Shown: positions 1-7,699, counted from the stretch's first letter. The stretch is 64,000 nucleotides of DNA from Arthrobacter sp. ISL-72 (GCF_018613755.1 NZ_JAGGPP010000006.1:338557-402556); one strand, 5' to 3'. Made by a program: numbers and translations. The notes: generated by a model not told the origin, from the letters alone.

Positions 1-180
1 TGAGCTGCCGAAGAGAACGGCAACCTGCCGTTCTGCACGCTTTGCGGCCTTCGGGTCCGTGTCAGCCAGGCGCAAACGATGCGGAGGAAGTCCAGGATCC
101 TGGAACTTCTCCACCTCATTCTGACCAGCCGTAGCTACGGTGCCCGAGTGGTTCGGACTGCCGTCACTATGGTTGCCCAT
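1..180 (-). CDS. qcrA: QcrA, Rieske iron-sulfur subunit of cytochrome bc1 complex (N-terminal 60 residues only)
   Basis: The 60 codons visible before the window edge form an open frame starting with ATG at 178-180 (MGNHSDGSPNHSG...). A good ribosome-binding site, AGGATGAGG, lies about 6 bases upstream. The visible part is the hydrophilic cytoplasmic N-terminus that precedes the membrane segments in actinobacterial QcrA; the Rieske [2Fe-2S] domain would be beyond the edge. The identification rests mainly on position, directly downstream of ctaE and qcrC in the conserved actinobacterial order ctaE-qcrC-qcrA-qcrB. In these bacteria the bc1 complex forms a supercomplex with the aa3 oxidase and passes electrons from menaquinol to cytochrome c. 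Confidence 0.8.
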   Translation of the reverse strand, partial: MGNHSDGSPNHSGTVATAGQNEVEKFQDPGLPPHRLRLADTDPKAAKRAERQVAVLFGSS

Positions 181-237
181 AATTCGCCTCATCCTTCTCT
201 CGTCCCGGCCAACGCCGGGTTAGTTTTCAATTCCATA

Positions 238-255
238 CTGCTGACTCGTCAGCAG
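238..255. other. Short hairpin between qcrC and qcrA
   Basis: CTGCTGA (238-244) and TCAGCAG (249-255) are perfect inverted repeats around a four-base loop, within the 99-base spacer between two co-oriented respiratory genes. It has no T-run on the transcribed strand, so it is more likely an mRNA-processing or stability element than a full terminator. The function is inferred from position only. Confidence 0.35.
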
Positions 256-279
256 GAGTTCTTACAGTTGCGGACGCTG

Positions 280-1068
280 CTAGGAGGTCCGGGAGGTCAG
301 CCAGATCGTGAAGGCGATGATCACGCCCAGGCCGGCGATCCAGACAAACAGACCTTCGGAGACCGGACCCAGCGCACCGAGGTCGGCACCGCCTGGCGAA
401 CCGTTGGCTTCGATCTGCTTGAGGAAGGTGATGATGTCGCGCTTGCCTTCAGGGGAGACGTTGGCGTCGTTGAAGACCGGCATGTTCTGCGGGCCGGTGA
501 CCATCGCTTCGTAGATGTGCTTCTCGGAAACATCCGCAAGGGCCGGGGCAAACTTGCCGCGCGTCAGTGCACCGCCGGCAGCAGCTGCGTTGTGGCACAT
601 GGCACAGTTCACGCGGAAGAGCTCGCCGCCTTCGGCAGCATTCCCCTGTGCGTCCAGAAGTTCCTCGGAGGGGATGGACGGGCCAGGCCCGAGCGAAGCG
701 ACATAAGAGGAGAGCTGGTGGGTCTGTTCCTCGTTGAACTGTCCGGGCTTCTTGTAAGCCTGCGGGCCGTTCATCTGCATGGGCATACGCCCGGTGCCCA
801 CCTGGAAGTCAACGGCAGCAGCGCCGACGCCTACAAGTGAAGGTCCGTCCTTGGTTCCGCTTGCACCCATGCCGTGGCAGGTGGCGCAGTTGGCGGCGAA
901 AAGCTTACCGCCCTCTTCAGTGTCGTTTGCACTGAAGCTGGTGGTGGAAGCCTTGGCCTCGTTGACGGTGGTGGCAACGGCGTACAGCCCACCAGTGATG
1001 AGGAGGCCCATCAGCAGCAGCGCAATGGCTGCCAGGGGGTGTCGTCGCTTCTGCGAGAGTGCCTTCAC
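280..1068 (-). CDS. qcrC: QcrC, di-haem cytochrome c subunit of cytochrome bc1 complex
   Basis: A 262-residue membrane-anchored c-type cytochrome. It has an N-terminal membrane anchor at about residues 12-32, two haem-binding CxxCH motifs (CATCH at 61-65 and CAMCH at 155-159), candidate axial methionines after each (GRMPM and NMPV) and a C-terminal transmembrane helix at about 238-258. Di-haem QcrC is the actinobacterial replacement for cytochrome c1 plus soluble cytochrome c and carries electrons from the Rieske centre to the aa3 oxidase in the supercomplex. The start is GTG with AAAGGA about 9 bases upstream. It lies between ctaE and qcrA in the usual operon order. Confidence 0.95.
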   Translation of the reverse strand: MKALSQKRRHPLAAIALLLMGLLITGGLYAVATTVNEAKASTTSFSANDTEEGGKLFAANCATCHGMGASGTKDGPSLVGVGAAAVDFQVGTGRMPMQMNGPQAYKKPGQFNEEQTHQLSSYVASLGPGPSIPSEELLDAQGNAAEGGELFRVNCAMCHNAAAAGGALTRGKFAPALADVSEKHIYEAMVTGPQNMPVFNDANVSPEGKRDIITFLKQIEANGSPGGADLGALGPVSEGLFVWIAGLGVIIAFTIWLTSRTS

Positions 1069-1155
1069 GTGGTGGTTCCTTTATTCGATCCTGCGTCGGC
1101 TCCTGGAGCCGCTTCTTGAAATTCTGCCTCTTGTAGAAAAAGAGTCAAGTCAGGG

Positions 1156-1794
1156 CTACCTGAGGACGTAGATGACCAGGAAAAGGCCGATCCACACAAC
1201 GTCGACGAAGTGCCAGTAGTACGAGGTGACAATCGCGGAGGTGGCTTCGAAGTGACCAAACTTCTTGGCGGCGAACGAACGGCCGATGATGAAGAGGAAG
1301 GCGATGAGGCCGCCGATGACGTGCAGGCCGTGGAAGCCCGTGGTCATGTAGAAGGCGGAGCCGTAAGCGTTCGACGACAGCGACACATGCTCCGAAACCA
1401 GCATGGCGTATTCAGTGGCCTGGCCGGCTACGAAGAATGAGCCCATCAGGAAGGTTAGGGCGAACCATTGGTTCATTCCCCAACGCGTGAATGCAAGGGG
1501 GCCGCCGGTGCGGCGCGGCTGGAGCCGCTCAGCGGCGAATACGCCCATCTGGCAAGTGAATGAACTTGCCACGAGGACGATGGTGTTTACGAGCGCAAAG
1601 GGGAAGTTGAGCTTTGCTGTCTCCTCGGCCCACATCTGTCCGGAAGTCGAACGGAGTGTGAAGTACATGGCGAAGAGACCGGCGAAGAACATCAACTCAC
1701 TGGACAGCCACACAACGGTTCCTACGGAAACCATATTCGGGCGGTTCAGCGTCGGGTGCGCCGGGGTACTGGGGGCATGGGTCGCAGATGTCAC
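1156..1794 (-). CDS. ctaE: CtaE, cytochrome c oxidase subunit III (aa3 type)
   Basis: A 212-residue integral membrane protein with five predicted helices, the short actinobacterial form of subunit III. Recognisable segments are [20 protein letters not shown] near the N-terminus and the HGLHVIGGL and [10 protein letters not shown] motifs near the C-terminus. It stabilises subunit I of the terminal oxidase. I chose GTG at 1792-1794 (VTSATHAP...) because a CATAAT box sits six bases upstream, which fits a leaderless transcript; the AGGAGGA further upstream is about 23 bases away, too far for a normal Shine-Dalgarno. It is the first gene of ctaE-qcrCA. Confidence 0.93.
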   Translation of the reverse strand: MTSATHAPSTPAHPTLNRPNMVSVGTVVWLSSELMFFAGLFAMYFTLRSTSGQMWAEETAKLNFPFALVNTIVLVASSFTCQMGVFAAERLQPRRTGGPLAFTRWGMNQWFALTFLMGSFFVAGQATEYAMLVSEHVSLSSNAYGSAFYMTTGFHGLHVIGGLIAFLFIIGRSFAAKKFGHFEATSAIVTSYYWHFVDVVWIGLFLVIYVLR

Positions 1795-1800
1795 ATAGAC

Positions 1801-1830
1801 ATTATGTCTGTAAAAGTTCCTCCTGCCCAA
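1801..1830 (-). promoter_or_regulatory. Promoter of ctaE-qcrCA, probably leaderless
   Basis: On the minus strand, CATAAT (1801-1806) is a five-of-six match to the -10 consensus and ends six bases before the ctaE GTG. TTGGGC (1825-1830), 18 bases further upstream, is a weak -35. This spacing places the transcription start at or next to the start codon. Confidence 0.55.
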
Positions 1831-1905
1831 TGCAAACCGCCTTTTGCGGGGACTTTTTCTACAAAGACGCGAAATCGCGCGGAAAAGTTCCCGGACCGGT
1901 TCATA

Positions 1906-1936
1906 TTGGTCATCCGGGTGCACGCCTCGATAGCAT
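1906..1936 (+). promoter_or_regulatory. Promoter of trpD, probably leaderless
   Basis: TAGCAT (1931-1936) lies six bases upstream of the trpD GTG, and TTGGTC (1906-1911) is a possible -35 with a 19-base spacer. The AGGAGG that directly abuts the GTG is too close to act as a ribosome-binding site for it, which supports leaderless initiation. Confidence 0.5.
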
Positions 1937-1942
1937 CAGGAG

Positions 1943-3001
1943 GTGACTTCACAGGCATCAGCACAGGCAGCCGGCAACACTTGGCCGCGGATCATTTCGG
2001 CCTTGATCAACGGTAGCGACCTCACGGCTGACAACACGGAGTGGGCGATGGACACGATCATGTCCGGCGAAGCCACGCCTGCACAGATTGCCGGATTCCT
2101 GGTGGCCTTGAGGGCCAAGGGGGAAACGGTTGACGAGATCGCCGGCCTCGTCGAGGCCATGCTCGCGCACGCGAATCCCGTCGAAATCGGCGGTGAGAAG
2201 CTGGACATCGTGGGCACCGGCGGCGACCAGCTGAACACCGTCAACATCTCCACCATGGCCGCGCTCGTCTGCGCCGGAGCCGGGGCGAAGGTGGTCAAGC
2301 ACGGCAACAGGGCTGCCTCCTCGTCGTCGGGCTCGGCCGATGTGCTGGAAGCGCTCGGGGTCAGGCTGGACCTCCCCATCGACCGCGTGGCCCGGAACGC
2401 CGAAGAGGCCGGAATCACATTCTGCTTCGCGCAGGTGTTCCACCCGTCCTTCCGGCACACGGCCGTACCCCGCCGGGAACTCGCCATCCCCACGGCATTC
2501 AACTTCCTCGGTCCGCTGACCAACCCCGCCCGTGTCCAGGCGTCCGCGGTTGGTGTTGCCAACGCACGCATGGCCCCGTTGGTTGCCGGGGTCCTCGCAA
2601 AGCGGGGCAGCCGCGGGCTGGTGTTCCGGGGAAGCGACGGGCTGGACGAACTGACCACCACCGGTCCGTCCACTGTCTGGGAGATCCGCCGCGGCGAAGT
2701 GACTGAGCAGACTTTCGATCCGAAGGATCTGGGCATCCGTCCCGCGACGGTGGAGGAACTCCGTGGCGGAGACGCCGCCGCCAATGCCGCCGTCGTGCGC
2801 GATGTCCTGTCCGGGGGAGCCGGCCCGGCCCGGGACGCTGTCTTGCTCAATGCCGCGGCGGGCCTTGTGGCGTTCGACGTCGACGCCGAAGGGCCGCTAA
2901 CCGGCCGCATGGCAGCGGCGCTGAAGCGGGCGGAGCAGTCCATCGATTCAGGCGCCGCGGCGTCGGTGCTGGAGAAGTGGGTGGCCCTGACCCAGGGCTA
3001 A
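1943..3001 (+). CDS. trpD: TrpD, anthranilate phosphoribosyltransferase
   Basis: A 352-residue enzyme of tryptophan biosynthesis that joins anthranilate to phosphoribosyl pyrophosphate. Family signatures are visible: GTGGD (91-95) and the following NTVNIST, which bind PRPP and magnesium, [15 protein letters not shown] (119-133), and the [18 protein letters not shown] segment. The length is normal. The GTG start is supported by a -10 box six bases upstream. The gene stands alone, divergent from ctaE rather than within a trp operon, which is the usual situation in Micrococcaceae and is known from related actinobacteria. Confidence 0.97.
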   Translation: MTSQASAQAAGNTWPRIISALINGSDLTADNTEWAMDTIMSGEATPAQIAGFLVALRAKGETVDEIAGLVEAMLAHANPVEIGGEKLDIVGTGGDQLNTVNISTMAALVCAGAGAKVVKHGNRAASSSSGSADVLEALGVRLDLPIDRVARNAEEAGITFCFAQVFHPSFRHTAVPRRELAIPTAFNFLGPLTNPARVQASAVGVANARMAPLVAGVLAKRGSRGLVFRGSDGLDELTTTGPSTVWEIRRGEVTEQTFDPKDLGIRPATVEELRGGDAAANAAVVRDVLSGGAGPARDAVLLNAAAGLVAFDVDAEGPLTGRMAAALKRAEQSIDSGAAASVLEKWVALTQG

Positions 3002-3016
3002 GGCCGTCCTGTCGCG

Positions 3017-3070
3017 TTACTGTTCAAAGCCCGGTTACTGCTCAACGCCTGGTTACTGCTCGAAGCCCAG
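3017..3070. repeat. Three tandem 18-bp repeats, each carrying the C-terminus and stop codon of the Lrp-like gene
   Basis: Units at 3017-3034, 3035-3052 and 3053-3070 share the pattern TTACTGyTCrAmGCCyrG with two to four differences between units. Read on the minus strand, each unit encodes (L/P)G(F/V)EQ followed by TAA. The third unit is the true 3' end of the gene at 3053-3334, and the other two are stop-bearing copies downstream of it. The repeats fill the 51-base gap to trpD. Confidence 0.85.
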
Positions 3071-3334
3071 CGCGAAGGCTGCATCCAGGTCGTGCTGCGA
3101 GTAGGCGCGGAACGCAATGTGCGTTGTGGTGTGCACAACGGCGGGAACCTTGGACAGCTTGTCCGCGATGACGTCCGCCAGTTCATCGTGCTTTGCCACG
3201 CGCGCCACAGCAATCAGGTCCCATTCCCCTGTGACTGAGTAGACCTCGCTGATGCCCGGAATTGCGGAAATTTCCTCTGCCGTTTCCGGAATGCGCGAGG
3301 CGTCTGTCTTGATCAGGACGAATGCGGTGATCAC
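3053..3334 (-). CDS. Stand-alone Lrp/AsnC-type ligand-binding (RAM) domain protein
   Basis: A 93-residue protein (MITAFVLIKTDASRIPETAEE...) matching the RAM or effector-binding domain of Lrp/AsnC regulators, with no helix-turn-helix. The pattern of alternating strands and the GEWDLIAVARV segment are typical. Such free RAM domains bind small effectors, often amino acids, and assemble into decamer-like rings; regulation through a partner protein is possible but not shown here. The GTG start has AAAGG six bases upstream. It converges on trpD, which makes an amino-acid-sensing role plausible but unproven. Its 3' end is tandemly repeated. Confidence 0.85.
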   Translation of the reverse strand: MITAFVLIKTDASRIPETAEEISAIPGISEVYSVTGEWDLIAVARVAKHDELADVIADKLSKVPAVVHTTTHIAFRAYSQHDLDAAFALGFEQ

Positions 3335-3417
3335 TCTTGACCTTTCGGATCGGGGGCGCCGTTGCGGGAACGGCAGGCGTTGCTGTGTGTTGCCAGCCTA
3401 GTACATCCGGGCATGCA

Positions 3418-3834
3418 TCAGCGGCGCCGCCGGCGGCCTGCGAGCCGATGGATTCCGGCAAGGATGAGCCGGTAGCCGACGAGGAAAATGCCAAGGCTCA
3501 GCAGGGCAACAATAACGAACGGCAGGACCACTGTTTGCCCGGTCAATGCCCGCAGCAGCATGCCCAAGGCAACGGTTCCGATCCACACGGCAACACCCGC
3601 GGGCCACACGCTCAGCGGTGCCCGCCACAGCCGCAGAACCAGCCACGCAATTGCTGCTCCGGCCAGAAACGGCCAGGCGGTCAGGAGGACGCCGGCTATC
3701 ACGTCTCCGCGCTGATGGGCGTCCCGGCCGATGGCGGCGAACGTCAGGATCAGTGCTGCGTCTGCGGTGGCGGCAACGGCGGCCGATGTTTTGGCGGAAG
3801 CGGGGGCGGGGGCGGTGTTCGTGCGGGAAGGCAT
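3418..3834 (-). CDS. DUF3054-family membrane protein
   Basis: A 138-residue protein with about four transmembrane segments and a strongly basic tail (RLAGRRRRR). The arrangement ALILTFAAIGRDAHQ, then LLTAWPFLAGAAIAWL, matches the DUF3054 family, which is widespread in actinobacteria and has no assigned biochemical role. I start it at ATG 3832-3834 because a TACTGT box lies six bases upstream (3841-3846), the leaderless arrangement seen at many genes here. It is divergent from the neighbouring VOC gene. Confidence 0.8.
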   Translation of the reverse strand: MPSRTNTAPAPASAKTSAAVAATADAALILTFAAIGRDAHQRGDVIAGVLLTAWPFLAGAAIAWLVLRLWRAPLSVWPAGVAVWIGTVALGMLLRALTGQTVVLPFVIVALLSLGIFLVGYRLILAGIHRLAGRRRRR

Positions 3835-3957
3835 ATCCCCACAGTAGTTCCGGATGAAGGCCCGCACGACCTGCCGCCTCCATTGGGGGCGGGCCGTACA
3901 CTGTGTCCGCGGGCTGATTGTCCCCGCGTCACGTCCCAGCCGCATCGGGAGAACAGT

Positions 3958-4326
3958 ATGAGACTTGTTCAGATCGCCCAACATGCCAGCAACCTTCGGC
4001 GCGCGGCCGAATTCTATTCGGCGCTCCTAGGTACCGAGGCCCTTGCCCTCTTCGATCCGCCGGGGCTGCTGTTTTTTGACCTCGACGGTGTCCGGCTGCT
4101 GCTTGAGGCCGGGGCGCCGTCGTCGCTGCTTTACCTGTCCGTGCCCGACGTCCGGACATCAGTCCAGGAGCTCAGGGGCAGGGGAGTGGAGATCGTGGCC
4201 GAGCCGCACGTGATCTTCAGCCACACAGATGGCCACCTGGGGCCGGCCGGAACGGACGAATGGATGGCCTTCATCCGCGACAGCGAAGGCAATACAGTGG
4301 GTCTGGTCAGCCAGTTGCCGGGCTGA
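3958..4326 (+). CDS. VOC/glyoxalase-fold protein
   Basis: A 122-residue single-domain protein with the beta-alpha-beta-beta-beta fold pattern of the vicinal-oxygen-chelate superfamily (QIAQHASNLRRAAEFYSALLG at the N-terminus, RDSEGNTVGLVSQ at the C-terminus). Candidate metal ligands are His8 and a late Glu in DSEGN. The substrate cannot be told from the sequence; family members include glyoxalases, fosfomycin-resistance enzymes and dioxygenases. The ATG has GGGAG six bases upstream. Its last 169 bases overlap the antisense 3' extension of the LysE-type gene. Confidence 0.85.
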   Translation: MRLVQIAQHASNLRRAAEFYSALLGTEALALFDPPGLLFFDLDGVRLLLEAGAPSSLLYLSVPDVRTSVQELRGRGVEIVAEPHVIFSHTDGHLGPAGTDEWMAFIRDSEGNTVGLVSQLPG

Positions 4327-4977
4327 GTGGGTGCACCGAAAGCCCGTCCAGTTCTTGCTGGCCGCGATCTTGGCAGCAAAGGCAACGAGTACGACGCCGG
4401 CAGTGCGGTCGGTGGCCGTGCTCACCGACGGGGATTGGAGCCAGCGGCGGGCATATTGCGTGGCCAGGATGATTCCGGCGAACCAGAGCATGCCTTCCAC
4501 GTTGTGCACCAGCGGGAGCAGGATCCCCATGAGGAGGGGCGGGACGTCCTGTGGCAGGAACTGCGGGATCATGGCCATGTAGAAAACGCCCACTTTGGGA
4601 TTGAGCAGACTGGTGGTCACGCCGGTCAGGTACGCTCCACGTGCGTTCCCGCCGGCCGGCTGTATTTTCGCCCTTGCCGGGGCGCTTTTGAATGTGCCGA
4701 TGAACATTGAGATGCCCAGCCATGCCATGTAGCAGGCGCCACCGACCTTCAGCACAGTAAAGGCTGCCTCCGAGGCAGCGAGCAGCGCCGATGCCCCTAC
4801 TGCGGCAGCCACGCCCCAGGCGACGGTGCCCGTGCAGATCCCGGCCGCCGTCGAAAAGGCGGGGCGCCTTCCACGGCTGATAGCCGTTCTGAGCACCAGC
4901 ACGGTGTCGAGTCCGGGAATGACAGTCAGGAGAGCCGCGACGAGGGCGAACTGCAGCAAGGATTCCGAAACGCTCAC
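4159..4977 (-). CDS. LysE/RhtB-family amino-acid exporter with an abnormal C-terminal extension
   Basis: The first ~215 residues are a normal LysE-type translocator with about six membrane helices (PGLDTVLVLRTAISRG near the N-terminus, SLLNPKVGVFYMAMIPQFLP in the middle). Family members export basic or hydrophobic amino acids or homoserine lactones. The family usually ends soon after a final helix such as DRTAGVVLVAFAAKIAASK. Here the frame continues about 55 more hydrophilic residues, antisense to the VOC gene, which suggests a lost stop or a small frameshift near 4330. The start is GTG with TACCAT five bases upstream. The substrate is unknown. Confidence 0.8.
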   Translation of the reverse strand: MSVSESLLQFALVAALLTVIPGLDTVLVLRTAISRGRRPAFSTAAGICTGTVAWGVAAAVGASALLAASEAAFTVLKVGGACYMAWLGISMFIGTFKSAPARAKIQPAGGNARGAYLTGVTTSLLNPKVGVFYMAMIPQFLPQDVPPLLMGILLPLVHNVEGMLWFAGIILATQYARRWLQSPSVSTATDRTAGVVLVAFAAKIAASKNWTGFRCTHSARQLADQTHCIAFAVADEGHPFVRSGRPQVAICVAEDHVRLGHDLHSPAPELLD

Positions 4978-5165
4978 AGTCGATGGTAACCGGAGACGGA
5001 TCCTGGCTGCCGGGGCAGGCCCGCGGCGGTTCAGCCCTCCCGCAAGGGCAGCGCGCCTTGCCGGGCGGCATTGTGCCCGGCATCACCCGGGGCTAGGCTC
5101 GCAAACGCAACCGAAGCACCGCCGTCGGACGTCCCTTCCGGCGCACCAGGGAGATGAGGAATCAA

Positions 5166-5642
5166 GTGAGCCAGAAGATCACAACCTGCCTGTGGTTCGA
5201 TACCCAGGCCGAGGAAGCGGCTGAATTCTATGTCTCGGTGTTCGACGGCTCCAGGATCCTCAACGTGGCACGTTACGGCGACGGCGGGCCGGGTCCCGCC
5301 GGTCAGGTCATGACGGTCGAATTCGAAATCGAGGGCCGGAAATTCATGGGGCTGAACGGAGGACCGGCCTTCAGGTTCAACGAGGCTGTTTCCTTTGTGA
5401 TCGACTGCTCCTCCCAGGAAGAAGTGGACCGCTACTGGTCGGCACTGACGGCGGAGGGAGAAGAAAGCCAGTGCGGCTGGTTGAAGGACAAGTTCGGAGT
5501 GTCATGGCAGGTTGTGCCGTCAGTCATGAGCCGCTTGCTGGGCGGCCCGGACCGCGAAGGGGCGCAGCGGGCCATGCAGGCAATGCTCGGCATGCGGAAG
5601 CTGCAGATCAGCGAACTCCAGGCCGCCTACGACGGATCCTGA
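5166..5642 (+). CDS. PhnB-like VOC protein ('3-demethylubiquinone-9 3-methyltransferase' domain)
   Basis: A 158-residue VOC-fold protein opening with QKITTCLWFDTQAEEAAEFY, the usual PhnB-like signature, followed by the GWLKDKFGVSWQVVPSVM segment and an ending that matches this family (AMLGMRKLQISELQAAYDG). The common database label as an ubiquinone methyltransferase is misleading, since there is no SAM-binding site. The biochemical role is unknown. I prefer GTG at 5166 because GAGGA sits five bases upstream; the in-frame ATG at 5154 has its purine run directly abutting it. Confidence 0.85.
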   Translation: MSQKITTCLWFDTQAEEAAEFYVSVFDGSRILNVARYGDGGPGPAGQVMTVEFEIEGRKFMGLNGGPAFRFNEAVSFVIDCSSQEEVDRYWSALTAEGEESQCGWLKDKFGVSWQVVPSVMSRLLGGPDREGAQRAMQAMLGMRKLQISELQAAYDGS

Positions 5643-5739
5643 GGGGGAGGAACCACATGCCAACTGGCCCTACCCTGCCAAGGTCAACCGGACGATAATC
5701 GGGACTACTTACCCTGACCATGGTTTGGAGGCGCTTGCG

Positions 5740-6036
5740 ATGTCTGTTTACACGCTTGGGATCTGGTTGGTGAAGCCCGGCCGGGAGAACGACTTTCTGC
5801 AGGCCTGGCGCGAGCTGGCCAGAAAGACCCAGGAGGAGTTTCCAGAGGCCAAGGCGGTGCTGATGCACGACCGTGATGTTCCCAACAGGTTCATCAGCAC
5901 CGGTCCGTGGGAATCGCCCGAACAGGTCGAACGCTGGCGGGCCTCGGGTGCCTTCACCCAGGCCTATGAGGGCATGCGAGAAATGCTGGAGCACTTTGAG
6001 CCGCACACCCTGGATGAGGCAGCGACCATCGGCTGA
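5740..6036 (+). CDS. Antibiotic-biosynthesis-monooxygenase-like (ABM fold) small protein
   Basis: A 98-residue protein (MSVYTLGIWLVKPGRENDFLQAWRE...) with the ferredoxin-like alpha+beta pattern of dimeric ABM-domain proteins: a strand ending in KPGRENDFLQAWRELA, a long helix, then VLMHDRDVPNRFISTGPWES. Relatives are quinol monooxygenases, haem-degrading enzymes or structural dimers without catalysis, so no reaction is assigned. The ATG at 5740 has TTTGGAGG eight bases upstream and is preferred over an in-frame ATG at 5725. Confidence 0.75.
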   Translation: MSVYTLGIWLVKPGRENDFLQAWRELARKTQEEFPEAKAVLMHDRDVPNRFISTGPWESPEQVERWRASGAFTQAYEGMREMLEHFEPHTLDEAATIG

Positions 6037-6053
6037 CTGTCCTAGTTCTGTTT

Positions 6054-6368
6054 GGTGCCCGTCCCGCTGGCCGGGGGCCCGCGGCGTGCCGCCAGGCCGG
6101 CTTAAGCCCCGAGGCCCAGCACTACGCCAATTCCATCAACTCCCAGTTGGCGATGGTCAGCTGCGGGCTCGGAGTGACACTCGCTCCCGAATCCTCGGTC
6201 AGGCAGCAGCCGCGTGGACGTGTGTGGCGGGAGCTGCGGAAACGCGTCGACTTGGTTGAGCCCTCCGTGGTGGTGCGTTTGGGTAGCCAGGAGCCGCTCG
6301 TCGAACACTTCGTCGCGTGTGCCGTCCCCGGGCAGGGCGTGGACAACGACGTGGTCGGGCTGCTCTGA
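6054..6368 (+). pseudogene. Remnant of a LysR-type regulator (C-terminal substrate-binding domain only)
   Basis: The frame reads ...CRQAGLSPEAQHYANSINS..., then CGLGVTLAPESSV, then VDLVEPSVVVRLGSQEPLVEHFVACA and a stop at 6368. This is the characteristic end of the LysR substrate-binding domain (GLGVxLxP motif and the final strand/helix). No helix-turn-helix, upstream start or ribosome-binding site exists, because the preceding gene ends at 6036. About two thirds of the original gene is missing, so it is read as a decayed fragment. Confidence 0.7.
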
Positions 6369-6417
6369 AGCGGGTGTCCGGTCGCAGATGAAGCACCTTA
6401 AGGGCACACTGGGTGTC

Positions 6418-7077
6418 ATGGATGATCCGGAGGCGATTACAACCCAGCGTTCGACGGTCGAGGATTGGACGCGGGCTTTGGCGGAGTCCGTCGGTTCGCC
6501 GGGCGGCGGCGCCGGGACAGGAGTGATGCTTGCCGTCGCCGCATCACTGACCTCGATGGTTGCCGGATATACAGAAGCGGGCGACGGCGAGCGCAACGAA
6601 CTAGCCAGTGTTCAAGCCCGGGCACGTTCGCTGCGGGAAGTCGCTCTTCAACTGGCCGACGACGATGCGTCGGCGTCCAAAGCCTTCGGGGCCGCGTTTC
6701 GGCTGGAACCGGGGGCGGAGCGGGAGGATGCGATCCGGCGGGCATCCGTGGATGCAGCCCGGGCATCAGCCGTCCTCGGCGAGCGCGCCATGGACGCCAT
6801 TGGCGATCTGGGATGGCTTGCTGCCAACGGCAACCCTGCGCTCATTGCCGATATCGTCGTCGCGTTCGGTGCCCTGAGGGCAGCGGTGACCGGGGCGCGG
6901 ACCAACGTGAGTTTCGATCTGGCGGCGCTCACCTCGGCAGGCGCCACACTCGAACAGGTCCGGGAGGAGCATCCGGAGTTGTGGTCCACGGTTGAGGATC
7001 TCAACACCGCACTGGACCGGATTGACAGGCTGACTGCCGGGATAGATCATCGCGCCGCGCCAACCGACGCCGCCTGA
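6418..7077 (+). CDS. Cyclodeaminase/cyclohydrolase family protein (FTCD C-terminal domain type)
   Basis: A 219-residue, mostly alpha-helical protein with the family hallmark VGSPGGGAGTGVMLAVAASL near the N-terminus (about 20-40), matching the formiminotransferase-cyclodeaminase C-terminal domain and bacterial FchA. These enzymes form or hydrolyse 5,10-methenyl-tetrahydrofolate. The start is ATG at 6418; an in-frame ATG at 6388 is an alternative, and neither has a strong Shine-Dalgarno. The gene converges on 5-formyl-THF cyclo-ligase, whose product is the same methenyl-THF, which supports a folate one-carbon role. The specific substrate is not proven. Confidence 0.8.
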   Translation: MDDPEAITTQRSTVEDWTRALAESVGSPGGGAGTGVMLAVAASLTSMVAGYTEAGDGERNELASVQARARSLREVALQLADDDASASKAFGAAFRLEPGAEREDAIRRASVDAARASAVLGERAMDAIGDLGWLAANGNPALIADIVVAFGALRAAVTGARTNVSFDLAALTSAGATLEQVREEHPELWSTVEDLNTALDRIDRLTAGIDHRAAPTDAA

Positions 7078-7114
7078 TAGCACGCGCAACTTCCGGGCGG
7101 TGAGCAGCGGAGGG

Positions 7115-7699
7115 TCAGAATTCATGGATCCGGCTGGGCGTGACAACCCCAACGACAGGCTTGTCGTGGCTCTCACGCGGGACCGATTCAACCAGCTCGT
7201 CGTCGTAGACCAGCGCGAACACCGGTGGCTGTTCCTCCAGCGACGCCAGGGCCCGGTCAAAGTACCCTCGGCCCCAACCCATCCTCATTCCGGAATCGTC
7301 CACCGCGGCCGCCGGAATAAGCAGCAGATCGACACTCTGGAACACGGCCGCTTCCACCACTTCGCCGACCATTTCCGAAATGCCGAACAGGCCGGGCTGT
7401 TCGGCACCGCCACGGGCATGCACCCAGTCCAGGAGCCCGTCCCGTCTGCTCACCGGAACGAGAACATCCACGCCGTTGGCGGCAGCCCAGCTCAGGAACG
7501 GCCGCGTGTTGGGTTCATCTGCCCCTGACAGGTAGCAGCCCAGCAAGGCAGGTCCCCGGCGACGGACCAGTGCGATCAGATTCTCCGTCAGGGCCCCCGT
7601 CGCTGTCTCCCGTACGCTTGCGCTCCGCGCCCGACGACGCCGGCGAACCTCAGCGCGAAGGTTCGCCTTCGCATTCCTTGCCAGAGCGTCAGTCACCAT
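7115..7699 (-). CDS. 5-formyltetrahydrofolate cyclo-ligase
   Basis: A 194-residue enzyme that converts 5-formyl-THF to 5,10-methenyl-THF with ATP. The family motifs are present: an N-terminal basic helix (NAKANLRAEVRRRRRAR), the substrate loop YLSGADEPNT, and the nucleotide-binding MRMGWGRGYFDRAL near residues 137-150, followed by LVYDDELVE. The length is normal. The start at 7699 has TAATGT six bases upstream (7706-7711), a leaderless arrangement. It is convergent with the cyclodeaminase gene. Confidence 0.93.
   Translation of the reverse strand: MVTDALARNAKANLRAEVRRRRRARSASVRETATGALTENLIALVRRRGPALLGCYLSGADEPNTRPFLSWAAANGVDVLVPVSRRDGLLDWVHARGGAEQPGLFGISEMVGEVVEAAVFQSVDLLLIPAAAVDDSGMRMGWGRGYFDRALASLEEQPPVFALVYDDELVESVPRESHDKPVVGVVTPSRIHEF

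Noticed and set aside
1936..2943. A 335-codon minus-strand frame covering trpD
   Set aside because: trpD is unambiguous by motif on the other strand, and the opposing frame is Ser/Ala/Arg-rich, as is typical of a shadow.
3337..4326. A 329-residue version of the VOC protein
   Set aside because: The extra N-terminal part is low-complexity sequence antisense to the DUF3054 gene. The VOC domain and ribosome-binding site begin at 3958.
5643..5739. A further small gene between the PhnB-like and ABM-like genes
   Set aside because: The stretch is under 100 bases and holds only the ribosome-binding site of the next gene.
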